A stretch of DNA of 10,267 bases from an uncultured Parabacteroides sp. (GTDB lineage: Bacteria > Bacteroidota > Bacteroidia > Bacteroidales > Tannerellaceae), in NCBI GenBank assembly GCA_934725305.1, contig CAKVBA010000071.1, positions 1-10,267 on the forward strand, in the 5' to 3' direction. A model generated the notes under the pieces. The model did not search any database, was not told where the DNA came from, and saw only the letters and a list, made by a program, of their open reading frames with translations. Shown here piece by piece: positions 1 through 6,225 of the stretch (position 1 is its first letter; each line of letters begins with the position of its first letter). Both the position numbers and the translations under genes were made by a program.

Positions 1-44
1 GCTTTGTTTCATTTTATACTTTCTCTACGGATAGATATGAAAAA

Positions 45-74
45 GAGGGTATATCAGAATTTTGATACACCCTC
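45..74 (-). terminator. Leftward intrinsic terminator-like hairpin
   Basis: Positions 45-56 pair with 63-74 at 11 of 12 positions, closing a 6-nt loop (57-62). Read on the minus strand the hairpin is followed by TTTTTC (44 to about 39), so it would end a leftward transcript. No poly-T follows on the plus strand. No intact leftward gene lies just upstream of it in this window, so what it terminates is unclear. The short T tract limits confidence. Confidence 0.5.
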
Positions 75-82
75 CTATGGAG

Positions 83-278
83 ACCATTGGGCTTTCAGCC
101 CGCTTTTGACATACCGCCCTATGTGTTTTTAGGTATTCTGCCTGTTTTGAAGCATTAACATTAAAGAAGGTTACTGATTGTTTTGATGACACCGGGCATT
201 TTCAATGAATGTATGGTTAGAACATTGGATGGTTCTTGTTGATTGTTTGATGTAACGACGGGCTGAAAGCCCAATGGT
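83..278. repeat. 20-bp inverted repeat pair, REP-like
   Basis: Positions 83-102 and 259-278 are perfect reverse complements (ACCATTGGGCTTTCAGCCCG and its complement), separated by 156 bp. Each arm also folds on itself: GGGCT and AGCCC close a 3-nt loop. GC-rich palindromes of this type occur dispersed in Bacteroidetes intergenic regions and resemble REP elements mobilised by REP-associated tyrosine transposases. That family assignment is from memory. No transposase gene is present here. Confidence 0.65.
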
Positions 279-284
279 TTTCGT

Positions 285-352
285 AGCCCAGGGCAGCGCC
301 CTGGGTATTTGATAAATAAGAGGTTACGCCCTACAGGGGCAAAAGTTCGGAA
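285..352. repeat. REP-like palindromes (multi-hairpin unit)
   Basis: CCCAGGGC and GCCCTGGG (287-305) form an 8-bp perfect stem around a 3-nt loop. About 30 nt later GCCC-TACAG-GGGC makes a second, smaller hairpin inside the motif GCCCTACAGGGGCAAAAG. Together with the palindrome ending at 278, this gives three GC-rich hairpins in a row within an AT-richer region, a compound REP/BIME-like layout. No reading frame runs through it. Confidence 0.55.
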
Positions 353-359
353 GCGCTGT

Positions 360-612
360 CATTGGTTGTATATGATACATTATTATATTGGGATAATACT
401 TTTACCCTCTTCAGTTCGCCGCTTTCATCTGCAAACTTAGTACTAAAAATTGCAACACCCGAAGCGAATAGTTATTGTAATTTAAGCAGGTTCGTTTTGC
501 TAAAGGGATGAGATCGGTTTGTCGGAAACGGTGGATGATTCCGACGGAATCGATAGGCGAATCCGCCTCTCTCTAAACACCCTTTTAAATGAGGGTTTTA
601 GCTATTTTTCAA
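360..612. other. Gene-free intergenic stretch with small hairpins
   Basis: No convincing coding frame is seen. Two short perfect hairpins stand close together: GATTCC/GGAATC at 537-551 with a 3-nt loop, and AGGCG/CGCCT at 555-568 with a 4-nt loop. They are followed by a weaker CCCT/AGGG pairing near 580-595 that ends in TTTTA. They may be decayed repeat elements. Function is unknown. Confidence 0.4.
432..439 (-). promoter_or_regulatory. Possible leftward -7 promoter element
   Basis: On the minus strand this reads TAAGTTTG, an exact match to the Bacteroidetes -7 consensus TAnnTTTG. A TTG lies upstream at 455-453, but the spacing (13 nt) is shorter than the usual ~19, so the -33 part is poor. 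If active, transcription would run left across the REP-like repeats to the hairpin at 45-74. Confidence 0.3.
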
Positions 613-758
613 GGGTCTATAGACTTTTCGGAAAAAGGGTATAGACTATTCGGAAAAAGTCTATAGACTTTTTTGAAAATGGGTAGGCACTCCGTTCAGA
701 TTGGGTAGGCTCTCCGTTGGAAATGGATAACTACCCAATTTCCGCAAAGTGCCTACTC
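613..758. repeat. ~22-bp imperfect tandem array with inverted terminal copy
   Basis: Consecutive units begin at 613 (24 nt), 637, 659, 681 and 703 (22 nt each). The first three share TATAGACT plus a run ending GAAAA, and two contain the perfect palindrome GTCTATAGAC (615-624 and 659-668). The next two share GGGTAGGC and CTCCGTT. The stretch 731-758 is an inverted copy: its complement matches 681-708 at 21 of 28 positions, so the right half can form a large stem-loop. Period and inversion are read directly. The element's family is not recognised. Confidence 0.7.
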
Positions 759-1030
759 CGTTTTGATGGGATCAACAAGCGCCTGTCGGCCTGTTGACTT
801 ATTGTATTTTTCATAAACACATATACATCTAAATAGATCTTCACTCCCAATGAGTCTAAACCTCCTTTTTTTAACACCGTTTGAATACTGTTTAAATGCC
901 GTTCAAACGCCATTAAAAAGCAGCCGACCTTTCTCCCTAAAGAGTACGTCCTTTTTTCGAAAACACGCCGACTCCTTTTCATGCGATATTGCCCAACAAA
1001 AAAGCTCCCAAAAGAGAATAATTATCTTAA
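759..1030. other. Leader region upstream of dCMP deaminase
   Basis: No gene is called here: reading frames on both strands lack any recognisable domain and overlap one another. The one structure seen is CGTTTGAA (878-885) facing TTCAAACG (902-909), with a related TGTTTAAA between them. This gives both an 8-bp inverted repeat and a rough 12-bp direct repeat. It could be an operator, but there is nothing to tie it to a regulator. Confidence 0.3.
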
Positions 1031-1037
1031 ATATATG

Positions 1038-1045
1038 TACCTTTG
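1038..1045 (+). promoter_or_regulatory. Promoter -7 element for the dCMP deaminase cluster
   Basis: TACCTTTG matches the Bacteroidetes -7 consensus TAnnTTTG exactly and lies about 40 nt before the first start codon of the rightward cluster. No good TTTG is visible at the -33 position. The start of transcription would fall near 1052, leaving a short A-rich leader. Confidence 0.5.
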
Positions 1046-1084
1046 TTCACTCTTATATAGAAACATATACAAAACGAAAAAGTG

Positions 1085-1522
1085 ATGTGTGAAACAAAAG
1101 ACAAGCAATATGAACTGGACAAACGTTACCTACGTATGGCAGCTGTTTGGGCCGAAAATTCCTATTGCAAACGGCGTCAGGTGGGAGCGCTTATCGTTAA
1201 AGACCAGATGATCATATCTGATGGATACAATGGTACACCATCCGGTTTTGAGAATATTTGTGAAGACGAGAACAACGTAACGAAGCCCTACGTACTTCAC
1301 GCTGAAGCCAATGCCATTACTAAAGTGGCCGCCTCTTCCAACAGCAGCAAAGGAGCAACCATCTATGTCACCTCTGCTCCCTGCATTGAATGTTCCAAGT
1401 TGATCATTCAGTCGGGCATCCGGCGAGTGGTCTATTCCGAGAAATACCGCTTCGAAGATGGCTGCGACCTGTTGAAACGAGCTGGCATTACAGTAGATTT
1501 TATAGAACTAAATAATCAGTAA
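1085..1522 (+). CDS. dCMP deaminase (deoxycytidylate deaminase family)
   Basis: Deaminates dCMP to dUMP, the substrate of thymidylate synthase, in the cytoplasm. The zinc site of the cytidine/deoxycytidylate deaminase fold is complete. Counting from a GTG at 1082, the HAE motif gives H73 and catalytic E75, and the PCIEC motif gives C101 and C104. GYNGTP at 48-53 is the nucleotide-binding loop typical of dCMP deaminases. The length (~145 aa) is normal. I chose the ATG at 1085 over the overlapping GTG at 1082. The leader is A-rich with no clear Shine-Dalgarno site, as is usual in Bacteroidetes. It is first in a rightward cluster, 8 nt ahead of the protease gene. Other zinc deaminases are less likely because of the GYNGTP motif. 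Confidence 0.93.
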   Translation: MCETKDKQYELDKRYLRMAAVWAENSYCKRRQVGALIVKDQMIISDGYNGTPSGFENICEDENNVTKPYVLHAEANAITKVAASSNSSKGATIYVTSAPCIECSKLIIQSGIRRVVYSEKYRFEDGCDLLKRAGITVDFIELNNQ

Positions 1523-1530
1523 TATATAAT

Positions 1531-3249
1531 ATGGATAAAAACAGAAAACTGGCGGTCTGGCTCCCTGTTATCATAGCATCCAGCATTGCGCTAGGAATTT
1601 TTATCGGGAACCATTATCGCACACTGAGTCAAGGGAAATACCGCATGTTCTCAAGTGGCAATAAAATTGATGCCATCCTGGACATGATCGACGAACAATA
1701 TGTTGATACGGTCAATATATCCGACTTGATAGAAGAAGCCATTCCTAAAATATTCAGTGAACTGGATCCTCATTCCGTCTATATATCAGCCAAAGATGCA
1801 GCCCGTATCAATGAAGAACTCGAGGGTTCGTTTAGCGGCATCGGCGTCTCATTCAATATGCAGACCGATACCATCCTGGTGATCAATGTTATCAGTGGCG
1901 GACCGGCAGAAAAGGCGGGTCTGATTCCTTTTGACCGTATTGTCACCATCAACGACTCTGTGTTTGCCGGCGTAAAGGCCGACCAAAACGAGATTATGAA
2001 AACGCTGCGCGGTGCCAAAGACAGTATCGTAAAACTGGGAGTCAAACGTGGCAACTCTCAAGAGCTGATCTATTTTGATGTGACCCGTGGCGATGTTCCT
2101 GTTCACTCAGTAGATGTGGCATTCGAGGTGGACAAAGGTATCGGCTATATCAAAGTGAGCAAGTTTGCCCGCAACACCTATAACGAATTTATCACCGCCA
2201 TTGCCCATCTAAAGCAAGCCGGTTGCAAATCTTTCATTATCGACCTGCGCAATAATACCGGCGGATATATGGAAGCTGCTATCCACATGGTCAATGAGTT
2301 CATGCCGAAAGGCAACCTGATTGTCTATACCGAAGGCAAATCGTTCCCCCGTTCGGATGTCTATGCCAACGGAACCGGCACTTGCCAGGAAGATCCGATC
2401 ATTATCTTGACCGACGAAATATCGGCCTCTGCCAGTGAAATCTTTGCAGGCGCAATCCAGGACAACGACCGTGGTCTCATCATTGGCCGACGCACTTATG
2501 GCAAAGGACAGGTTCAGCAGCAGATTCCGCTGAATGACGGCTCAGCCATGAGACTGACCATTGCCCGCTATTACACACCTTCAGGACGTTGTATCCAGAA
2601 GAACTATGAGATGGGTAACAACGAAGCCTACGATCAGGATCTCTACAACCGCTATCTGCATGGCGAATTCGACTCGGCAGACAGCATAAAGATGGACGAT
2701 TCTTTAAAATATCAAACCTTGATGGGACGTACGGTTTATGGCGGTGGCGGCATCATGCCCGATATCTTCATTCCGCGTGACACAAGTGGCGTAACTTCCT
2801 ACTATTCACATGTCATCAACAGTGGAGTGCTCTATCTGTATGCCCTTGAATATTCCGACAAGAACAGAGACACACTCTCTGCCTTTAAGACATGGGAAGA
2901 GCTGTACGACTATCTGAAGAAGCAGCCGTTGCTCTATGACTTCACCAACTTTGCAGCTACACAAGGCATACGCAAACGTCCGCGCCTGATCTATATTTCA
3001 GGTCAGCTAATCGAGAACCAGCTACAGGCCTACATTGTAAGAAACTTCTTTGACGAAGCCGGCTTCTATCCCATCTTCCTGGAAGATGACATCACACTGA
3101 AAAAGGCAGTCAAAGTATTACAAGAGGGAAAATCTATATTGGATATTGAAAAAAAACAGACTAACAATGGAGATTTACGAACGCAAGCAAGCCCTACGAA
3201 AAGATATGGCCTTGCAAAAGAAAAAATATTCGAAGAGTACATTGTGTAA
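1531..3249 (+). CDS. S41 family C-terminal processing protease (CtpA/Prc type)
   Basis: A serine protease of the tail-specific type, expected to cleave C-termini of envelope proteins on the periplasmic side. An N-terminal hydrophobic segment (about residues 8-26) should act as anchor or signal. A PDZ domain spans roughly 95-185, with the GIGVSF and GGPAEKAGL signatures. The S41 domain follows, with ISASASEIFAG around Ser300, Asp311 and Lys325 in YGKG; their spacing matches the Ser430/Asp441/Lys455 set of E. coli Prc. About 150 residues lie beyond the core domain. The last ~28 residues are read through the start of the next gene. A -1 shift at the A8 tract (3149-3156) would instead stop at 3162-3164 and give 544 aa. 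This odd C-terminus may be real, a sequencing artefact or a slippage site. Confidence 0.93.
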   Translation: MDKNRKLAVWLPVIIASSIALGIFIGNHYRTLSQGKYRMFSSGNKIDAILDMIDEQYVDTVNISDLIEEAIPKIFSELDPHSVYISAKDAARINEELEGSFSGIGVSFNMQTDTILVINVISGGPAEKAGLIPFDRIVTINDSVFAGVKADQNEIMKTLRGAKDSIVKLGVKRGNSQELIYFDVTRGDVPVHSVDVAFEVDKGIGYIKVSKFARNTYNEFITAIAHLKQAGCKSFIIDLRNNTGGYMEAAIHMVNEFMPKGNLIVYTEGKSFPRSDVYANGTGTCQEDPIIILTDEISASASEIFAGAIQDNDRGLIIGRRTYGKGQVQQQIPLNDGSAMRLTIARYYTPSGRCIQKNYEMGNNEAYDQDLYNRYLHGEFDSADSIKMDDSLKYQTLMGRTVYGGGGIMPDIFIPRDTSGVTSYYSHVINSGVLYLYALEYSDKNRDTLSAFKTWEELYDYLKKQPLLYDFTNFAATQGIRKRPRLIYISGQLIENQLQAYIVRNFFDEAGFYPIFLEDDITLKKAVKVLQEGKSILDIEKKQTNNGDLRTQASPTKRYGLAKEKIFEEYIV

Positions 3250-3721
3250 ACTCTCTGATGCCATCATGAGTCACTTGGAGCAGTGCAAACTGTTCCAAAA
3301 AGCCTCTTGCATAGCACTCTATCATGCGCTTCCGGGCGAAGTACAGACAGCTGCTTTCATTGATAAATGGTATCAAAAGAAGAGACTTCTGCTTCCGCTG
3401 GTCGATGGCGACGATTTGCGAATGTTTCAATATGACGGTCCGGAGTCGGTGCAAACAGGAGCGTTCGGCATCTTGGAGCCCAAAGCAGATGGCACAGAGG
3501 TCAAACCTGAAGCCATCGATCTGATGATTGTTCCGGGTGTTGCCTTTGACCGCAACCACAACCGCATGGGACGTGGACGTGGTTTCTACGATCGCTTGTT
3601 GTCGTCGGTAACCTCGCCAAAGATTGGTCTCTGTTACGAATTCCAGATGGTTCCAGAGATTCCAACCGAACCTTTCGATATCAAGATGGATTATATCGTG
3701 ACGGAAAAAGGATTGGTCTAA
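3167..3721 (+). CDS. 5-formyltetrahydrofolate cyclo-ligase
   Basis: Converts 5-formyltetrahydrofolate to 5,10-methenyltetrahydrofolate using ATP, returning a storage or inhibitory folate to the one-carbon pool. Starting from the ATG at 3167 the protein is 184 aa, normal for the family. The signatures are GILEP at 101-105 and the C-terminal block with VPGVAFD (122-128) and GRGRGFYDR (135-143), which binds nucleotide and phosphate. The basic N-terminus (RKQALRKDM) is also typical. An in-frame TTG at 3146 would add 7 residues (KKNRL...), but the ATG fits family N-termini better. It overlaps the protease gene by 83 nt in another frame, suggesting translational coupling. Its role complements that of the dCMP deaminase, as both bear on thymidylate supply. 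Confidence 0.93.
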   Translation: MEIYERKQALRKDMALQKKKYSKSTLCKLSDAIMSHLEQCKLFQKASCIALYHALPGEVQTAAFIDKWYQKKRLLLPLVDGDDLRMFQYDGPESVQTGAFGILEPKADGTEVKPEAIDLMIVPGVAFDRNHNRMGRGRGFYDRLLSSVTSPKIGLCYEFQMVPEIPTEPFDIKMDYIVTEKGLV

Positions 3722-3737
3722 AAGAATAAATCAAAAC

Positions 3738-3794
3738 AAAGAGGCTGTTTAAGTTACGCTCTACCTTTTAAAGCGCTTTTAAAACAGCCTCTTT
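3738..3794. terminator. Bidirectional terminator between convergent genes
   Basis: AAAGAGGCTGTTT at 3738-3750 is the perfect complement of 3782-3794, a 13-bp stem with a 31-nt loop. Inside the loop sits the palindrome AAAGCGCTTT (3770-3779). Downstream on the plus strand is GGCTTTT. On the minus strand the left arm is followed by GTTTTGATTT. It lies between the rightward cyclo-ligase and the end of the leftward cluster, so it probably serves both. Confidence 0.8.
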
Positions 3795-3806
3795 GGCTTT
3801 TCTATC

Positions 3807-4286
3807 TTAATAGCCGAAATAACTATTGTAATACTTCCAGGCATTTGCATGCTTTCGGTTGTGCCGTTTAGCTCGTGCACTCTTCCAGAAAACAAACTGC
3901 AAAACATCGTCCATCGAAAAGCAACAACCAGTTGCCGGACCTATCTCCGCCGAGGGAGCAACGCGAAAAGCCTCATAATTCACCTTCAACTCTGACTCCT
4001 TCCGCGCTATCTGCTGCAACATAAACACGCTGGGCGGCAATGACTGGGGATTGATCCTCTGAAAGGTATCCTCCAACTGTATATACTCAGAGAAATCTTT
4101 CGTGATGGAGAGAGGTGAATGTACACCGACCGGCGCTTGTCGATGAGGTGTAAAATTCAAGAAAGTTCCCTCCTGAATCGCTTTCATCACCTCCGGATGG
4201 ATACGCAGGGTGTCTTGCCCATAGCAGGGCAACAGACCGGCCATGCAGGTAAATACAACGACCCAAACAACTCGACAATTCATCAT
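3807..4286 (-). CDS. Small secreted protein of unknown function
   Basis: I do not recognise this with certainty. The 159-residue product begins with a hydrophobic segment (about 5-20) and a likely signal peptidase site near CYG-QD (21-25), so it should be exported. The mature part is ~135 residues. It has a short proline-containing middle, a Cys pair at 121-122, an aromatic stretch (FVFW, 131-134) and a strongly basic tail with KSARAKRHNRKHANAW before NSYFGY. The tail resembles small exported Bacteroidales proteins with DUF names, possibly DUF4858, but that is from memory and unverified. Two adjacent ATGs (4286 and 4283) can serve as start. It is last in the leftward cluster, 78 nt after the sulfatase, with a possible promoter of its own. 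Confidence 0.75.
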   Translation of the reverse strand: MMNCRVVWVVVFTCMAGLLPCYGQDTLRIHPEVMKAIQEGTFLNFTPHRQAPVGVHSPLSITKDFSEYIQLEDTFQRINPQSLPPSVFMLQQIARKESELKVNYEAFRVAPSAEIGPATGCCFSMDDVLQFVFWKSARAKRHNRKHANAWKYYNSYFGY

Positions 4287-4335
4287 GGTAAAACACTTTA
4301 AAACAGACCAACAACTTTTCTATAGAGACATCTCC

Positions 4336-4362
4336 TAAAGGTATCTCCCTATTCAGCTGCAA
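4336..4362 (-). promoter_or_regulatory. Possible promoter for the small secreted protein
   Basis: On the minus strand TTG (4362-4360) is followed after 16 nt by TACCTTTA (4343-4336), one base off TAnnTTTG. It lies about 50 nt before the ATG at 4286, in the gap after the sulfatase stop. The spacing and the final base depart from consensus, so this is tentative. Confidence 0.3.
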
Positions 4363-4364
4363 CT

Positions 4365-5906
4365 CTATGCCTCATCAAAGGTAGGCAGTGTGACATGGAA
4401 ATGAGGATTCGGCGTATGCTGCGTACGAATCACCTCAAGCATCTGTCTAACGATGTCGGGATGCTGATCAGCCACATCCACATCTTCATGCAAATCAGTA
4501 GCTAAGTTATACAAATAAGGTTCACCCTTCTTTACCACCATCTTCCAGTCGCCCATACGCACAGCAATCTGATCAGTCTCGTTAAATTCCCAATAAAGGA
4601 ACGGATGCTCCTGTTGTCCCTCTTGTCCCAACAACGTTGGCACGATAGAAATACCATCGAAATAATCCACCTCCTTCTTAGGATTTGCATAACGGGTTGA
4701 AAAATCCTTCACTCCGGCCAGCTCACAGAAGGTTGGCATCATATCATAGAAAGCACAGATATGATCGTTGGTTACTCCGGCCTTCACCTTTCCCGGCCAA
4801 CGCACAATGAATGGCACACGAATTCCTCCTTCGTAACACTGACGCTTCAATCCTTGTAACTTTCCATCACGGCCAAAAAAGACCGGATCGGCACCGCCCT
4901 CTTCATGAGGTCCGTTATCACTGGTAAACACCACTATCGTATTCTCGTCCAACCCCTTCTCTTTCAGCTTGGCCAACACTTCGCCCACATAGTGATCCAA
5001 GCGGGTAATCATTCCGGCAAACTGAGCATGCGTATGAGTGATGGCATTATAACGAGAACCTTCGTTACCGGCAAAACTCTTGTCGTCGGCAAACTGCTCC
5101 TTATAAGCCTGCAAGATCGAATCCTCCGGCTGCACCAATTCTGCATGCGGCAATGTATAAGTGAACAGACCCAAGAAGGGCTGCTTTCCATCCTGCTTAT
5201 CAATCCATTCCAACGCCTTTTCATGAATCATGTCAGCCGAATACTGCGGACGCTTGCTATAGTCCGGCCCATACATCGGATACTTGATATTCTCTCCCAT
5301 CACCACACGCACCACCGCTGTATCGCCCAACGATTTACTGTATCTGTTCAGGAAATTCGGATAATAGAGATGAGCCTGGAATTGACAAATATATCCATAA
5401 TACTCATCGATGCCACGTTTATCAGGAGTAGAACAAGAACCCTCGTAACCTCCGGCCCATTTGCCAAACATGCCGGTTGTATAACCCTGCTCCTTCAATA
5501 TCTCAGGCAAAATCACATGATCCGGATCATAAGGATGCTGTCCCACAACGGTATAGTCTTTATTCACACCATAGTCGACCATCGGTGCTTGTGTCCAATA
5601 CTCCTTGTTGCCACGCACTTCACAATGACCTGAGTGCTGACCTGTCATAAAAGAGGCTCGCGACGGAGCACTGACCGGACTACCGGCATAAGCCTGCGTG
5701 AAGCGCATACCTTCACGAGCCATATTGTCGATATGAGGAGTCTGGATATAAGGCTGTCCATAACAACCCAGATCGCCATAACCCATATCATCACACATGA
5801 TAAAGATGATATTCGGCTTTTCAGACTGCTGTTCGGAGACGGTGCCTCCACAAGAGACCAGCAGCGCACTACTGCCAATCCACATGAGCTTTTCCACATT
5901 CATCAT
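4365..5906 (-). CDS. Serine-type sulfatase, lipoprotein (arylsulfatase family S1)
   Basis: Hydrolyses a sulfate ester, most likely from a host or dietary glycan or other sulfated compound; the substrate cannot be read from the sequence. From the ATG at 5906 the protein has 513 residues. It starts with a lipoprotein signal whose lipobox LLVSC places the acylated Cys at 19. DD at 39-40 and DN at 330-331 are the calcium ligands, and K149 (FGKW) is an active-site lysine. The core SAPSR starts at Ser79, the residue turned into formylglycine. Being Ser rather than Cys, it needs an anaerobic sulfatase-maturating radical-SAM enzyme, which is absent here. A longer frame starting at 5969 is rejected because it would overlap the DUF721 gene and bury the signal sequence. 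It follows that gene by 22 nt. Confidence 0.92.
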   Translation of the reverse strand: MMNVEKLMWIGSSALLVSCGGTVSEQQSEKPNIIFIMCDDMGYGDLGCYGQPYIQTPHIDNMAREGMRFTQAYAGSPVSAPSRASFMTGQHSGHCEVRGNKEYWTQAPMVDYGVNKDYTVVGQHPYDPDHVILPEILKEQGYTTGMFGKWAGGYEGSCSTPDKRGIDEYYGYICQFQAHLYYPNFLNRYSKSLGDTAVVRVVMGENIKYPMYGPDYSKRPQYSADMIHEKALEWIDKQDGKQPFLGLFTYTLPHAELVQPEDSILQAYKEQFADDKSFAGNEGSRYNAITHTHAQFAGMITRLDHYVGEVLAKLKEKGLDENTIVVFTSDNGPHEEGGADPVFFGRDGKLQGLKRQCYEGGIRVPFIVRWPGKVKAGVTNDHICAFYDMMPTFCELAGVKDFSTRYANPKKEVDYFDGISIVPTLLGQEGQQEHPFLYWEFNETDQIAVRMGDWKMVVKKGEPYLYNLATDLHEDVDVADQHPDIVRQMLEVIRTQHTPNPHFHVTLPTFDEA

Positions 5907-5928
5907 AGTTCGTAGATCTTTAATATTA

Positions 5929-6222
5929 TTATCGGATGACCAGTTTATCAAGAATAGAAGAACCGGCATATTCGTTTAAGTTTTTCAATAATCTGTCGCT
6001 ACACAACACCAACTCACTCCGCAGCACCGACGAGGTGAGGGAAACATACATCACTCTATCGCGAACATATATATTACGGGTATATTGCATCACCATCGGC
6101 CCCAACAGCTCTTTCCATCCTCGCTGCACCCGTATCTCAAGTATCTTCTCATACAGATCGGTGTTGTCTTCAAAGAAATCACGCAACACTTCGCCCAGCT
6201 TCTGAGTATTTCTCCGCTTCAT
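5929..6222 (-). CDS. DUF721 / DciA-like protein
   Basis: A 97-residue DUF721 protein. In other bacteria the DUF721 protein DciA helps load the replicative helicase DnaB, and carrying that role over to this short version is inference. Visible family features are the N-terminal LGEVLRDFF helix, the W-containing stretch RGWKELLGPMV (34-44), the strand pair TRNIYVRDRVMYVSL, and the helix RSELVLCSDRLLKNLNE. The gene starts 3 nt after the recF stop codon, so the two are almost certainly co-transcribed and probably translationally coupled. This agrees with its frequent position beside recF or other replication and repair genes. Length is normal for the compact Bacteroidetes form. No key part seems to be missing. 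Confidence 0.88.
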   Translation of the reverse strand: MKRRNTQKLGEVLRDFFEDNTDLYEKILEIRVQRGWKELLGPMVMQYTRNIYVRDRVMYVSLTSSVLRSELVLCSDRLLKNLNEYAGSSILDKLVIR

Positions 6223-6225
6223 AAC

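Noticed and set aside
613..758. CRISPR array
   Set aside because: The ~22-bp units abut without unique spacers, diverge along the array and end inverted. No cas genes are present.
850..1092. 80-codon rightward frame and an 83-codon leftward frame (731-982) in the upstream region
   Set aside because: They overlap each other and the repeat array, show no domain, and run into the promoter of the dCMP deaminase gene. Composition is explained by the AT-rich spacer.
4905..5633. 242-codon frame antisense to the sulfatase gene
   Set aside because: It is a mirror of a well-supported sulfatase reading frame. It is rich in His, Ile and Arg without motifs, as expected of an antisense shadow.
5907..5969. 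Upstream extension of the sulfatase start
   Set aside because: It would overlap the DUF721 gene in another frame and place a non-signal segment before a complete lipoprotein signal. The ATG at 5906 explains both.
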